A DNA stretch of 64,000 nucleotides from Anaerolineaceae bacterium (GCA_003569365.1 BGOS01000006.1:62001-126000), one strand, 5' to 3'; positions 27,241-36,502 are shown, counted from the stretch's first letter. Notes: generated from the sequence alone by a model not told the origin. Made by a program: numbers and translations.

Positions 27241-28676
27241 ACAAAGTAAAAACAAAAATCATTTGCACAATCGGGCCGGCATGCGACAGCGCCGAGCGGC
27301 TCGGCGAGCTGATGGACGCCGGCATGAACGTGGCGCGCCTCAACTTCTCGCACAACACGCATGCGTACTACGGCAGCTTAATTGCACGCATCCGCGCGGT
27401 TGCTGCGGACCGCAACGTGGCCATCGCCATCCTGCAAGACCTGCAGGGCCCCAAAATTCGCATCGGTGGCATAGCAGGCGGCGGGCCCGTGCCATTGGTG
27501 GCGGGTGCCGAGTTCACCATCACCTCCAAAACAGTTGCGGGCGACAGTCGCATGGTGTCCACAACCTTCACGGAGCTGCCGCAAATAGTTCATCCGGGTG
27601 ACCAGATTCTCATGGATGACGGCAATCTTGAGTTAGAGGTGTTGGCCACAACCGCCGACCAAGTCCTCACCCGTGTGATCACAGGCGGACCACTGCATCC
27701 GCAAAAGGGCATCAATTTGCCGGGGCTCACAACCAACATCGAATCGCTCACAGAAAAAGACCGCCAGGACTTGGTGTTCGGGCTGGCAAACGATGTGGAC
27801 TTTGTGGCGGTCTCGTTTGTGCAGATTGCGGCTGACTTGCGCTCAGTGCGTGAGTTTATTGCGCGCACTGCACCAGACAAAGCCGAGACGCCCATCATTG
27901 CCAAATTGGAAAGGCCCGCTGCGGTTGAAAATCTGGAGGAGCTGTTGGACGTGTGCGAGGGTGTAATGGTTGCGCGTGGCGATCTCGGCGTCGAGATGGC
28001 ACCGCACCGCATCCCGGCGATTCAAAAGCACATCATTCAGCGCGCCAATGCCACCGGGCGCATTGTAATCACCGCCACGCAAATGCTGGAGAGCATGATT
28101 GAGAATCCGCGCCCCACCCGCGCGGAGGCATCCGACGTGGCTAACGCCATCTTTGATGGCAGCGATGCCGTGATGCTTTCTGCTGAGACCGCCAACGGCG
28201 CCCATCCGGTTGCAGCGGTGCGCATGATGCGCCAGATCATTGAGGAAGCCGAGCAGCACGTTGGCGAGTGGGGCCACTACCGCGACCAGACGACTGTAAC
28301 AGCCGCCACCTCAGTGGCCCTTGCACGCGCCGCTGCCAAATTGGCACACACGCTGCCCATTGCTGCCATCGTGGTTTTCACGCGCACTGGCAACAATACG
28401 TTATTGGTGTCCAAGGAGCGGCCGTCCGTACCCATCATTGGGTGCACAGCCCACGAACGCGCACGCCGGCGCATGGCGATCATGCATGGCACCACGCCCT
28501 ACCGGTTGCCGCAGGCACACTCGCTCAATGAAATGGTGGAAACGGCCGAAAATCTTTTGATAAACGCGGTGGGGCTGCAACTCGGGCAACAGGTGTTGAT
28601 TATTGTGGGTTTGCCGGTTGAGCATATGCGCCCGGCAAATATAGTAATGGTGCACGTGCTGGGCGACAAGCGCTAG
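27237..28676 (+). CDS. pyk: Pyruvate kinase
   Basis: A 479-residue glycolytic enzyme that converts phosphoenolpyruvate and ADP to pyruvate and ATP. The N-terminus is KTKIICTIGPACDSAERLGELMDAGMNVARLNFSHN. The substrate and metal site has MVARGDLGVEM, and TATQMLESMIENPRPTRAEASDVANAIFDGSDAVMLSAETANGAHPV is the signature. The C-terminal allosteric domain is complete and ends in VMVHVLGDKR. Start ATG 27237 is coupled to the peptidase gene. Confidence 0.97.
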   Translation: MNKVKTKIICTIGPACDSAERLGELMDAGMNVARLNFSHNTHAYYGSLIARIRAVAADRNVAIAILQDLQGPKIRIGGIAGGGPVPLVAGAEFTITSKTVAGDSRMVSTTFTELPQIVHPGDQILMDDGNLELEVLATTADQVLTRVITGGPLHPQKGINLPGLTTNIESLTEKDRQDLVFGLANDVDFVAVSFVQIAADLRSVREFIARTAPDKAETPIIAKLERPAAVENLEELLDVCEGVMVARGDLGVEMAPHRIPAIQKHIIQRANATGRIVITATQMLESMIENPRPTRAEASDVANAIFDGSDAVMLSAETANGAHPVAAVRMMRQIIEEAEQHVGEWGHYRDQTTVTAATSVALARAAAKLAHTLPIAAIVVFTRTGNNTLLVSKERPSVPIIGCTAHERARRRMAIMHGTTPYRLPQAHSLNEMVETAENLLINAVGLQLGQQVLIIVGLPVEHMRPANIVMVHVLGDKR

Positions 28677-28720
28677 CAACACAACGCGGCCGCGCAGTGC
28701 GGTTAAATTGAAACACAATC

Positions 28721-28752
28721 AAAGAGCGGGCATCTCACGATGCCCGCTCTTT
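28721..28752. terminator. Bidirectional terminator between pyk and the holin-like gene
   Basis: A 13-bp perfect stem (28721-28733 with 28740-28752), loop CTCACG, A on one side and T on the other. It serves pyk on the plus strand and the gene at 28775-29419 on the minus strand. Confidence 0.92.
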
Positions 28753-28774
28753 ATTTCACGATTGCGGCCCGCTG

Positions 28775-29419
28775 CTAGCGCGCAAGCTGCTGCGCCGCCT
28801 CCATTCTAAATTGCATCAACTGTGCCTCAATCATGGCATCCACCACCTGCGCATCCATGCGCAGCCCATGCTCGGCCAAGAATCGCGCGGCAATGTTCAT
28901 CGCAAACTTCTTCTTTTGCTCGCCAAGATCCAAGCCATGCTCCACCGCCATGCGGCGCACAGCGCCCTGCTCAGCGGCCAGCACCGCCGTCTTCGCACCG
29001 CGCTGCAGCAATTCTGACTGCGCGCGCGCCAGCTCCACCATCGGCGCACCGCGCCCGAATGTACGGCTCACCTCGGCTTCGATCAAGGCAGCCATATCGC
29101 GCGCATCCATGCGCACACCCAGCCGGCTCAGGTAACTCTGCGCCATCCTGACGGCGTAGTCCTTTTTACTGGTGCCATCCACTAACTGCCCGGTGCGGCC
29201 CAATTGTTCCGCAGCATTGATGGCAATTGCGCCAACGCTCTGTGCCATCTGCAGCTGGCGCGTATTCATGCTTTGCCGCATGTCGTTCGCGCGGTTGCGC
29301 ACCCATGAGCCAATATACGCCACCACAATTGGAATTGCGGCCGTAGCCAGCCCGGTGGCCACAGTGCTCAGCGCAGCACTTACGGAAGCGCTCAGTTGCT
29401 GAAATAATTTAGGGTCCAT
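28775..29419 (-). CDS. LLH-holin-like membrane protein with two copies of a helical repeat
   Basis: A 214-residue protein with one N-terminal membrane helix (about 14-38, STVATGLATAAIPIVVAYIGSW) and a long helical, charged remainder. Two related segments occur: KKDYAVRMAQSYLSRLGVR followed by MDARDMAALIEAEVSR (about 85-120), and KKKFAMNIAARFLAEHGLR followed by MDAQVVDAMIEAQLMQ (about 167-202). Each copy resembles the C-terminal part of LLH-type phage holins. A good ribosome site (GGAGG) precedes ATG 29419. No lysin, phage structural gene or integrase is near, so a phage role is doubtful. It may be a domesticated membrane protein. Confidence 0.65.
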   Translation of the reverse strand: MDPKLFQQLSASVSAALSTVATGLATAAIPIVVAYIGSWVRNRANDMRQSMNTRQLQMAQSVGAIAINAAEQLGRTGQLVDGTSKKDYAVRMAQSYLSRLGVRMDARDMAALIEAEVSRTFGRGAPMVELARAQSELLQRGAKTAVLAAEQGAVRRMAVEHGLDLGEQKKKFAMNIAARFLAEHGLRMDAQVVDAMIEAQLMQFRMEAAQQLAR

Positions 29420-29545
29420 ATCAAAGCCTCCAAAATCTTATTTTTTCAATGTCCGCCGGGTAACCCGGCGATGCAATCCACAGTGATCGCAAAACTTCTG
29501 CGTGCCGCAAAATTGACTCGCACACACAGCTCACTCTGGCACGCA

Positions 29546-30802
29546 TCAAGCTGCCAGCATCAGCAAGCGCCGCGACAGGCCGCCCGCCACCCACAGCGCC
29601 GCCCCAATTGCCAGCAGCGCCACCGCAGCCGGCAAAGTCTCAAGCGCTAAGCCAGGCGCAGCACCCAGCAACAAACGCAGCGCCAGAACTTTTGGCGAGC
29701 TGCCCAACTGTGTCAGGCTGGCGGCCATCGGCAAACTGTGCGCCAGAAAATACGCAATCACGGCTGGCACACTTGCCAAGGTGCCGGCCTGCAAGAGTGT
29801 GCGGCCCCACCACAAACTTAATTGCGCCAGCGTGCCGGCCGCCAGCGCTGCAATCAGCAGCAGCCCGCCACCAACCAGCCAAGCGCCGTGCTGTGCAATC
29901 CAGTGCACGCGATCAATCCACCATTTGGCGCGCACCAGTTGTTCCACCCTAATTCCCAACAACCCGGAGGTTTCACCGGGCGCATTCTTATCCGCGCCAG
30001 TTACAAGGTTCAGTTGATCGGGCAGCGCGTTACCAACTGACGCCTGCAATTGCGCTTGCAGAACTGCAGCCACCATTGCATTGCCAGCCGGCAGTGAAGC
30101 CGGGAAGCGGCACATCTGCGCCGGCAAGTGACCGCTAAGTGCGTCGTGCAAAAGCAAATCGGCAGCGGCCGGCGTGCATGCCGGAAAGCCATCCACCAGT
30201 TTGCGCACCATCGCACTGCCGCCAGCACCCGCAAGATCCGCCTTCAGCAAGCGCAGATCCAGCACAAGATACGGCGTTCGCGCCTGCCCTTGCAGCCAAA
30301 AAAAGAGCGCGTCCACCATGCCCTCCACTTGCGGCTGAACGCGCACCGGCGGAAGCAGTTCGGCGGCAACCGCAATGCGGTCTGCAGTTGAGAGATGGCG
30401 GAATAAAACTTGAAATTGGACTGCGGACTGGGTCTGCACCGCGGTGCCAGCTTCGGCCGGCAGGATGCAGGTAACGCCGCCTTGCCAAGCTGCTGCCGTT
30501 GGCCAGCTGCTGCCGTTGGCCGCAGCCGCTATGCCCGCGTCCAGCAGGTCAACCGCGCACTGTTGCCAGCTGCGGGTCGGAGCAGCCGCGGCCGTCTCAG
30601 CCGGCGCGGGTGCGGCCAGCAAGGCGTCTGCCAGCCATTGTGGCGCAATTTGGGTGTGAAAGTGCTGTTCCACCAGCAACGCCTTGAGGGTGGATGCCTG
30701 CAGCATGCTGGCTTCTGCCCCGCGTGCGAGCACGCAGAGAGCCAGCAACAGCGCAGTTGCGTGCACCAATGGCACAGCCAGCAGGCGCGTGAGAATATGC
30801 AT
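29546..30802 (-). CDS. Hypothetical membrane protein, exported soluble domain plus C-terminal helices
   Basis: I do not recognise this 418-residue protein. The N-terminus has a signal peptide (LAVPLVHATALLLALCVLARGAEA). Residues about 35-290 are an alanine-rich soluble region with three cysteines (QCAVDLL, GGVTCILP, FPACTP). Three or four hydrophobic helices follow (about 308-415), ending SRRLLMLAA. This suggests a periplasmic or extracellular domain anchored by a C-terminal membrane unit. It starts 19 bases after the ygfZ stop, so the two are probably in one transcript. Confidence 0.7.
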   Translation of the reverse strand: MHILTRLLAVPLVHATALLLALCVLARGAEASMLQASTLKALLVEQHFHTQIAPQWLADALLAAPAPAETAAAAPTRSWQQCAVDLLDAGIAAAANGSSWPTAAAWQGGVTCILPAEAGTAVQTQSAVQFQVLFRHLSTADRIAVAAELLPPVRVQPQVEGMVDALFFWLQGQARTPYLVLDLRLLKADLAGAGGSAMVRKLVDGFPACTPAAADLLLHDALSGHLPAQMCRFPASLPAGNAMVAAVLQAQLQASVGNALPDQLNLVTGADKNAPGETSGLLGIRVEQLVRAKWWIDRVHWIAQHGAWLVGGGLLLIAALAAGTLAQLSLWWGRTLLQAGTLASVPAVIAYFLAHSLPMAASLTQLGSSPKVLALRLLLGAAPGLALETLPAAVALLAIGAALWVAGGLSRRLLMLAA

Positions 30803-30821
30803 GCGGGGTCATAGGTGCAAG

Positions 30822-31793
30822 TTACCTGCCAAACGGAATCGGCACCACCTGCGCGGAGATTCGTGCGGCACCCTGCTCCGCAATGACCTGCGTACCGGGG
30901 TTGGCGGCTGCGGGCTTGAGCAGCGCTAGCGCAATCCACCCAAATCGCGGCGAATATGCGCTGCTGGTCACAATGCCGCGGGTTGCGTCCGGCGCTACCA
31001 GCTCCGCGCCCGGCACGAGCTCCAATTTAGACTGCAGCCCGACGAGCGTTTTCGCCAACCGGCCACGGCTTTCCATGCGCGCAATGATTTCCTGCCCAAT
31101 GTAGCAGCCCTTGCTGAAACTGACGGCTGGCCACAAGCCAACCTCGAGCGGAATATATACCGAACTGATTTCCGCACCCGCACCTGCAGCCCCGGCCTCC
31201 ACACGCAAAAGATGCAGCAGGGAAGCTGGAGCCGGCAACACACCGGCCGCCATTGCCTGCGCGCGCACTGCACTGACCGCAGCTACCGGCCCGATGAGTT
31301 CGAAACCACACCGGCCGCCTGCGTCCATGTGCGCCACAAGTACCTCGCCGACTTGCACCACTTGCTGCAAACCTGGCAAAGTGGCTCCGGCGAATAACAG
31401 CTCCGCGACCTTGTCGGCACCGGCACCCAGCAGCAGCAATTGGTCCATCTCCGCAGTTGTATCGCGCAGCTGCACATCGTCCTGAAAAAAAACATGCCGC
31501 GCCAGCCACGCCCGCACAGCACCGGATTGATCGGGGCTGGTGAGCAGTAAAGCACCATCCGGCAGATTGAGCACCTCTACACAATCAACAATGCGCCCCA
31601 AGTGATTGGTCAGAACAGTTTGGCGCACTGTGTTCAGCGCCATACCAGTCATGTCATTCGTGGACATGCGGTGCAGCAGGTCCAGCCGATCCCGCCCCTG
31701 CATCCACACCCGGCCAACAGAAGCGCGTTCGAGCAGCACGCAGCCGCTCCGCGCACTTGCATAGAGCTCATCAAAGTTTAGCGTGGGGTACAT
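30822..31793 (-). CDS. ygfZ: YgfZ/GcvT-like folate-binding protein
   Basis: A 323-residue protein of the GcvT fold. The family signature is SFSKGCYIGQEIIARMESRGRLAKTLVGL, where the Cys is conserved in YgfZ. In other bacteria YgfZ helps maintain certain iron-sulfur enzymes with the help of folate. The N-terminal region, with QGRDRLDLLHRMSTNDMTGM and TVLTNHLGRIVDC, matches the GcvT folate fold. It fits with the iron-sulfur genes elsewhere in the window. ATG 31793 is the start. Confidence 0.9.
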   Translation of the reverse strand: MYPTLNFDELYASARSGCVLLERASVGRVWMQGRDRLDLLHRMSTNDMTGMALNTVRQTVLTNHLGRIVDCVEVLNLPDGALLLTSPDQSGAVRAWLARHVFFQDDVQLRDTTAEMDQLLLLGAGADKVAELLFAGATLPGLQQVVQVGEVLVAHMDAGGRCGFELIGPVAAVSAVRAQAMAAGVLPAPASLLHLLRVEAGAAGAGAEISSVYIPLEVGLWPAVSFSKGCYIGQEIIARMESRGRLAKTLVGLQSKLELVPGAELVAPDATRGIVTSSAYSPRFGWIALALLKPAAANPGTQVIAEQGAARISAQVVPIPFGR

Positions 31794-31858
31794 GTGTTTT
31801 TAGAAATGCACCAGACTGAAGTGGGCTGGGAGCTTCCTGTCCCCGCAATTCACCGCTG

Positions 31859-32329
31859 CTACGCGTTGGCCGGGAGCAGCGCGTGCAGATGTTCGCGCTC
31901 GTGCTGCAGCACCCACTCGTCAACAAAGTCAACCAGCGACTTGCCCTGCAACCACGGAAACCGTTTTATATCTTCCAAGTCTGCAGGCGCAAAGCCACGC
32001 ACCTGGCGCACTAGCTGCCGCCACACACCTTGGAAATCTCCAAGCACCCGCTCAACTGGGCGACCCCGATTTTCGACGAGCCACTGCGCGTTTAGCTTGT
32101 CAGTTTCAACCGGAGAGATGTTGAGGTAGCGCGGCTTGCCACCTTGCTTTACGCGCGCCAAGGCGAGCACAGCCTCAGCGTCCCAGGCTGCCAAGTGGGC
32201 TAGCTTGTCGAGCAAACTCCAGTCGCCAGCTTCAGATTGCAAAAGCTCAGCTGCTGTCACCAGCACGAGCTGTGGCTCAACATGATTGCGCCACTGCTCC
32301 ATTTGCGCCAGCAATTGCATTGTGTTCAT
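31859..32329 (-). CDS. DinB/ClbS-like four-helix protein
   Basis: A 156-residue helical protein of the DinB-like type. It carries the His pattern DKLAHLAAWDAEAV and, near the end, VLQHEREHLHALL, expected metal-binding histidines of this superfamily. ClbS/DfsB members are thought to protect against DNA damage agents or to act as thiol transferases. The function here is unknown. It is 65 bases upstream of ygfZ on the same strand. Confidence 0.75.
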   Translation of the reverse strand: MNTMQLLAQMEQWRNHVEPQLVLVTAAELLQSEAGDWSLLDKLAHLAAWDAEAVLALARVKQGGKPRYLNISPVETDKLNAQWLVENRGRPVERVLGDFQGVWRQLVRQVRGFAPADLEDIKRFPWLQGKSLVDFVDEWVLQHEREHLHALLPANA

Positions 32330-32459
32330 GCAGCGCCGTTATGCCTCCATGCGTGTCAGACCACACTTAGTTTTCCAATCCGGCATCAGCTTCCGTCAAA
32401 CTTTCAGCAGTTTCGCCGGGCCACAAGCGGCGCACAAAATTTCCGGTGGCGAGGCAGAA

Positions 32460-32795
32460 CTATGTCTTAACCTGCCGGTCCAGCACTACAAACAACATTG
32501 CCAGTCCGCCGCCCACCACAACCACCGCAACCAGAATGCCTACGCCGGCTGCGATTGGAATCAGTGATGCAGATGTTCCGGGACCAAGCTTCTCCAGCAA
32601 TTGCGGGAAATCCGGCAGCTTGATTGCCGGCAGCCAGCTAGCCGCCGGAGCAGTAGTAATTGCAACAACTGCGGGCACAACTTTGGCAGGTGGCAGTGGC
32701 ACCTGTTTGCCAAATATAGAAGTAGTGACCGCACCGGCCACAAATAAGGCTACGATTGCAGCCCACCCGCTGATTTGTGAAAGTTTGCTGGTCAT
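32460..32795 (-). CDS. Small two-helix membrane protein next to korAB
   Basis: A 111-residue protein not recognised. It has two hydrophobic helices, about residues 8-28 (GWAAIVALFVAGAVTTSIFG) and 82-104 (PIAAGVGILVAVVVVGGGLAMLFVVL), joined by a proline-rich loop. ATG 32795 lies 16 bases after the korB stop, so co-transcription with korAB is likely. A longer frame upstream is the korB end in another frame. It may place the oxidoreductase near the membrane, but that is speculation. Confidence 0.6.
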   Translation of the reverse strand: MTSKLSQISGWAAIVALFVAGAVTTSIFGKQVPLPPAKVVPAVVAITTAPAASWLPAIKLPDFPQLLEKLGPGTSASLIPIAAGVGILVAVVVVGGGLAMLFVVLDRQVKT

Positions 32796-32811
32796 GGTGT
32801 TTTGCGCAACG

Positions 32812-33852
32812 TTAGCACAGGCTTGCCACAATTTTCTCGAGCGTGGATCGAACCGGCCGCAGCTTTTCATCCGGCAGCAATGCCAGCGCGGTTGCCACCA
32901 TGCCCTCCGAATCTTGCACAGTGTCGCGGTCTGGGTTGTAGTAAATCAGGCCCGTTGTCAAAACGTTGTCGGTGCGGCTGCGCTCCAGCAGCATAATCGC
33001 CGCCATGCGATCCGTCGGGTCATGCTCCCCGGCCAGCTTCTTGAGCACAATCTTCGCGCCGTCATGCATGGTTACAGCCTTGGTTTCACCGGGCTCATAG
33101 TCAACGGTAATCTCTTCGCGCACCGGCACAAAGCTGATGTCATGCAACGGCGAGTCGTGATCACGCACCCACTCGTAGCTTTTATTTGAATCCGGATTGT
33201 TGTTGAAGGTGACACACGGGCTGATAATATCGAGGACGGCCGTGCCATTAAAGCTGAACGCCGCCTTGAGCAGCGGGCGCACCTGCTTGGGATCGCCCGC
33301 AAATGAGCGCGCCACAAATCCGCACCCGCTCACAATCGCTTCCATGCACAGGTCCACTGCCGGGTATTCGTTGTCCCCATAATACTTAAGTTTCTGGCCC
33401 TCGTCTGACGTGGCCGAGAACTGGCCCTTGGTCAAACCATAGACGCCGTTGTTTTCAATCACATACACCATCGGTACATTGCGCCGGATGATGTGCTTGA
33501 ACTGCCCAAGGCCAATCGACCCCGTGTCGCCGTCACCACTCACACCAATGGCTGTCAAATTGCGATTTGCCAGCATGGCGCCACTGGCAACAGAGGGCAT
33601 ACGGCCGTGCACCGCGTTCAGCCCGTGCGAACGATTCAAGAAGTACGCCGGGCTTTTGCTGGAGCAGCCAATACCGCTCAGCTTGATCACGTTTTCTGGT
33701 TTGAGGCCCAGCTCAAACGCAACTTGAATGATTTGCGCCGAGATCGAATCGTGGCCACAGCCCGCACAAAGCGTGGAGGGATTGCCCTTGTAGTCGCTCT
33801 TGTCGAGGCCGATCAGATTTAATTTTGAGGGTGCAACAGTTGCGGTTGCCAT
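32812..33852 (-). CDS. korB: 2-oxoacid:ferredoxin oxidoreductase, beta subunit
   Basis: A 346-residue subunit that holds thiamine diphosphate. The iron-sulfur and cofactor region begins PSTLCAGCGHDSISAQI. The TPP motif is GVSGDGDTGSIGLGQFKHIIRRNVPMVYVIENNGVYGLTKGQFSAT. With the alpha subunit it converts 2-oxoglutarate (or a similar 2-oxoacid) and CoA to acyl-CoA, CO2 and reduced ferredoxin, reversibly. I place the start at ATG 33852, preceded by AGGAG, one base after the korA stop. The longer frame does not match the family. Sequence style is closer to KorB than to pyruvate synthase, but the substrate is not fixed by sequence. Confidence 0.92.
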   Translation of the reverse strand: MATATVAPSKLNLIGLDKSDYKGNPSTLCAGCGHDSISAQIIQVAFELGLKPENVIKLSGIGCSSKSPAYFLNRSHGLNAVHGRMPSVASGAMLANRNLTAIGVSGDGDTGSIGLGQFKHIIRRNVPMVYVIENNGVYGLTKGQFSATSDEGQKLKYYGDNEYPAVDLCMEAIVSGCGFVARSFAGDPKQVRPLLKAAFSFNGTAVLDIISPCVTFNNNPDSNKSYEWVRDHDSPLHDISFVPVREEITVDYEPGETKAVTMHDGAKIVLKKLAGEHDPTDRMAAIMLLERSRTDNVLTTGLIYYNPDRDTVQDSEGMVATALALLPDEKLRPVRSTLEKIVASLC

Positions 33853-33853
33853 A

Positions 33854-35683
33854 TTATTTTTGCTCCTGTGAATTGATCTGGCCGATGATCCATGCGGCCG
33901 TAAATGGCATCCCATCCAGCATGCAAACCGGGCGCAGGCGGGCCGCCAACTCCGGCATGTCCGACTGCAGTATCAGGCGCAGCTGGCCGTCAGCATTAAT
34001 TTCCACAACATACACGCGCTCATGGCTGCGCACAAAATCCACCACGCTGGCAGCAGATGGCAGCGCACGGATGCGCAGGTAACTGGTTTGCACGCCACTC
34101 GCGGTTAGCGTGTCACGCGCCTCAATAATTGCCGGGTCAGTGGAGCCAAACCCGATGATTCCAATTTTTGCACCGGCCGTCATTTCAACCACAGGTGCGG
34201 GCAGGTGCTCTCGCGACAGCTCTATCTTGCGGCGCAGGCGCTCGAGGTTGCCGCGATACTTCTCCGGCTCTTCGGTGTAGCGCGCGTCCGCATCATGCCC
34301 GCTGCCCCGCGTAAAGTAACTGGCCCGCGGATGATTTGTGCCGGGCAGTGTGCGATAGGCAATGCCATCACCATCAATGTCCGCGTAGCGCCGGAAACCA
34401 TTTTTCTCCACCTGCTCCGCAGTCAGCACTTTGCCGCGATTGATGGGCTCAGTGGGATATTCAAACGGTTTGGTCATCCACTGGTTCATGCCCAAATCCA
34501 AGTCACTGAGCACGAACACCGGTGTTTGATATTGTTCCGCAATGTCGAGCGAGCGCCAGCCGAATTCAAAACACTCGTTGACCGACCCGGGCAGCAGGCA
34601 GATGTGCTTTGTATCACCATGGCTGGCGTAGTAGCACGCGAACAAGTCGCCCTGCGAAACACGCGTTGGCATCCCGGTGCTGGGGCCCACGCGCTGAATA
34701 TCCCAGATCACCGCGGGAATCTCTGCATAGTAACCAAAGCCAAGAAACTCCTGCATCAGGCTGATGCCCGGCCCGGATGTAGTGGTCATAGAGCGCGCAC
34801 CGGCCCAGCCCGCGCCCAACACCATGCCGATCGCAGCCAGCTCATCCTCAGCCTGCACGATGGCGTAGTTGGCCTTGCCATCCGGATCCCGCCGCAATGT
34901 GCTGGCAAATGCAGACATCTCATCCGCCAGGCTGGTGGATGGCGTGATTGGATACCACGCGGTCACCGTCATGCCGCCATAAACACTGCCCAGCCCGCCA
35001 GCTGCGTTGCCATCCACCAGCATGTAGCCAGCTGTGGCGTTCATGCGCTCTACCCGGTATTGATCCCGCTTGGTAATGTTGGCGGCAGCCCATTCGTAGG
35101 CTGCTTTGATGGTGGGCAGGTTTGCATTCACAAGTTTGGTGCGGCCGCCAAATTGCCAGTCCAACGCCGCCTCCAGCGCGCTCATCTCAATTTTCAGCAC
35201 CTGTGCCAGTACACCCACATAAACCATGTTGCCGATGTAGGTGCGTAAATGGCGCGGCACCTCTGGCACAGAGGTGAGCTGCTTCACGGGCATGGGGTAA
35301 TAAGTCACATCCTGCCGGCTCAAATCAATCTTCAAGTCATCCGGATAAAAACAAACTCCGCCCGACTCCAGGCCCGCCAGATCTTTGATGGCTGTCTCCG
35401 GATTCATCAGCACCACCACCGGAGCGCTGGGCTGGCGCGCAACATAGCCAGCGTGGCTGCAGCGGATGGTGTACCAAGTGGGCAAGCCTTGAATATTTGA
35501 GGGGAACAGATTTTTGCCGCTGACCGGAATACCCATCCGGAACAATGCGCGCACCAGCACCATATTGGAAGTCTGGCTGCCCGAACCGTTGGCAGAAGCG
35601 ATTTGCAAAGAGAAGTCGTTTACAACTTCACCGAGGTTTCCACCGGCAAGAATGTCCGCCACCTTGGATTGAATCACGCTCAT
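33854..35683 (-). CDS. korA: 2-oxoacid:ferredoxin oxidoreductase, gamma-alpha fusion
   Basis: A 609-residue fusion. Residues about 1-180 are the gamma domain (NDFSLQIASANGSGSQTSNMVLVRALFRMGIPVSGKNLFPSNIQGLPTWYTIR). The rest is the alpha domain, with GYMLVDGNAAGGLGSVYGGMTVTAWYPITPSTSLADEM and TTSGPGISLMQEFLGF. This gamma-alpha layout is common in KorA of actinobacteria and Chloroflexota. It forms the enzyme with KorB. It is the first gene of the korA-korB-small-membrane-protein set. A GntR/FCD regulator lies 117 bases upstream on the same strand. Confidence 0.93.
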   Translation of the reverse strand: MSVIQSKVADILAGGNLGEVVNDFSLQIASANGSGSQTSNMVLVRALFRMGIPVSGKNLFPSNIQGLPTWYTIRCSHAGYVARQPSAPVVVLMNPETAIKDLAGLESGGVCFYPDDLKIDLSRQDVTYYPMPVKQLTSVPEVPRHLRTYIGNMVYVGVLAQVLKIEMSALEAALDWQFGGRTKLVNANLPTIKAAYEWAAANITKRDQYRVERMNATAGYMLVDGNAAGGLGSVYGGMTVTAWYPITPSTSLADEMSAFASTLRRDPDGKANYAIVQAEDELAAIGMVLGAGWAGARSMTTTSGPGISLMQEFLGFGYYAEIPAVIWDIQRVGPSTGMPTRVSQGDLFACYYASHGDTKHICLLPGSVNECFEFGWRSLDIAEQYQTPVFVLSDLDLGMNQWMTKPFEYPTEPINRGKVLTAEQVEKNGFRRYADIDGDGIAYRTLPGTNHPRASYFTRGSGHDADARYTEEPEKYRGNLERLRRKIELSREHLPAPVVEMTAGAKIGIIGFGSTDPAIIEARDTLTASGVQTSYLRIRALPSAASVVDFVRSHERVYVVEINADGQLRLILQSDMPELAARLRPVCMLDGMPFTAAWIIGQINSQEQK

Positions 35684-35800
35684 GGTCTCAGCTCCCTTAC
35701 CGAAAGATATTTAAACCGCGGCTGCAAGCCGGTGCACAATCACGGCTGATTTGGCATGCGTCAGTCTGCGCGCCAGTGCAATAGTTTTCATGACAGCGGG

Positions 35801-36493
35801 TTAGACCCGGTCGCGCAACAGTTGCGCGTGCTCCACCAGCAGCGCAAGCCCGGCGTCCAACTGCTCCGCACAAATACATTCAACGATGCGCGCGTGGAAA
35901 TCCCAAACGCGCTCCAGATAGTTGTAGTCGGAGAACACATTCAACTCCACCGCCTCATACGCTTCCCAATAGGCTTCCAAGAGGCCAATCACAAAGGGGT
36001 TCTCGAGGCGCCGGAAAATGCCAATGTGCAGCTGGCGATGCTCCTGATGCGGAATGCGCACGGGATGGCCCTGCAGTTTCTGTTGGGCAGCCGCCACCAA
36101 GGAGCGCAGTTCTTCTTTATCAGCGGAGGTTAATCGCGCAACCGCTTCCTTGAAAAAACCAGCCTCAGTATGATTGCGCAATTCGCCATAAGCTTGAAAC
36201 AAATTGCCGTTCAGCGCCAGCCCAAACAGCAGGCTCTGCCTGATTGCCGGCAGGAAGTTGTACTCAACACTTTTGATGCCGGAACGCGGGCGCACTTCCA
36301 CAAGGCCAAGCTGGCGCGCAACCTCGAGCTGTTCACGCAGCTTTGTTACGCTCAAGCCCAATTCACGGCTCAGCACATCTAACGCCGGAACACGGTCTCC
36401 CGGAGTCGCAGCGTTCAAGGAGATGAACTTTAGAAGGTCCGAGTCCAGGCGATCTGCCACGTGGCTTCGAGCACCCATCTGATTTCCAATCAT
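35801..36493 (-). CDS. GntR/FadR-family regulator with FCD domain
   Basis: A 230-residue DNA-binding regulator. The N-terminal winged helix (about 10-72) includes DVLSRELGLSVTKLREQLEVARQLGLVEVRPRSGIKS. The C-terminal helical FCD domain (about 85-225) binds a small acid or fatty acyl molecule. Its metal-binding His residues are plausibly in HQEHRQLHIGIF and WDFHARIVECI. I use ATG 36493; a TTG three bases earlier is also open. A palindrome overlaps the start. Located directly upstream of korA, it may control the oxidoreductase, which would match organic-acid sensing. This is inference. Confidence 0.82.
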   Translation of the reverse strand: MIGNQMGARSHVADRLDSDLLKFISLNAATPGDRVPALDVLSRELGLSVTKLREQLEVARQLGLVEVRPRSGIKSVEYNFLPAIRQSLLFGLALNGNLFQAYGELRNHTEAGFFKEAVARLTSADKEELRSLVAAAQQKLQGHPVRIPHQEHRQLHIGIFRRLENPFVIGLLEAYWEAYEAVELNVFSDYNYLERVWDFHARIVECICAEQLDAGLALLVEHAQLLRDRV

Positions 36494-36502
36494 CAAATGA
36501 TT
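36488..36502. promoter_or_regulatory. Palindrome over the GntR start codon
   Basis: AATCAT-CAA-ATGATT, a perfect 6-bp inverted repeat with a 3-base spacer. It covers the start of the GntR gene and could be an autoregulatory operator. Confidence 0.4.

Noticed and set aside
34205-35248. A 347-codon plus-strand frame opposite korA
   Set aside because: A shadow of korA; no ribosome site and no family resemblance.
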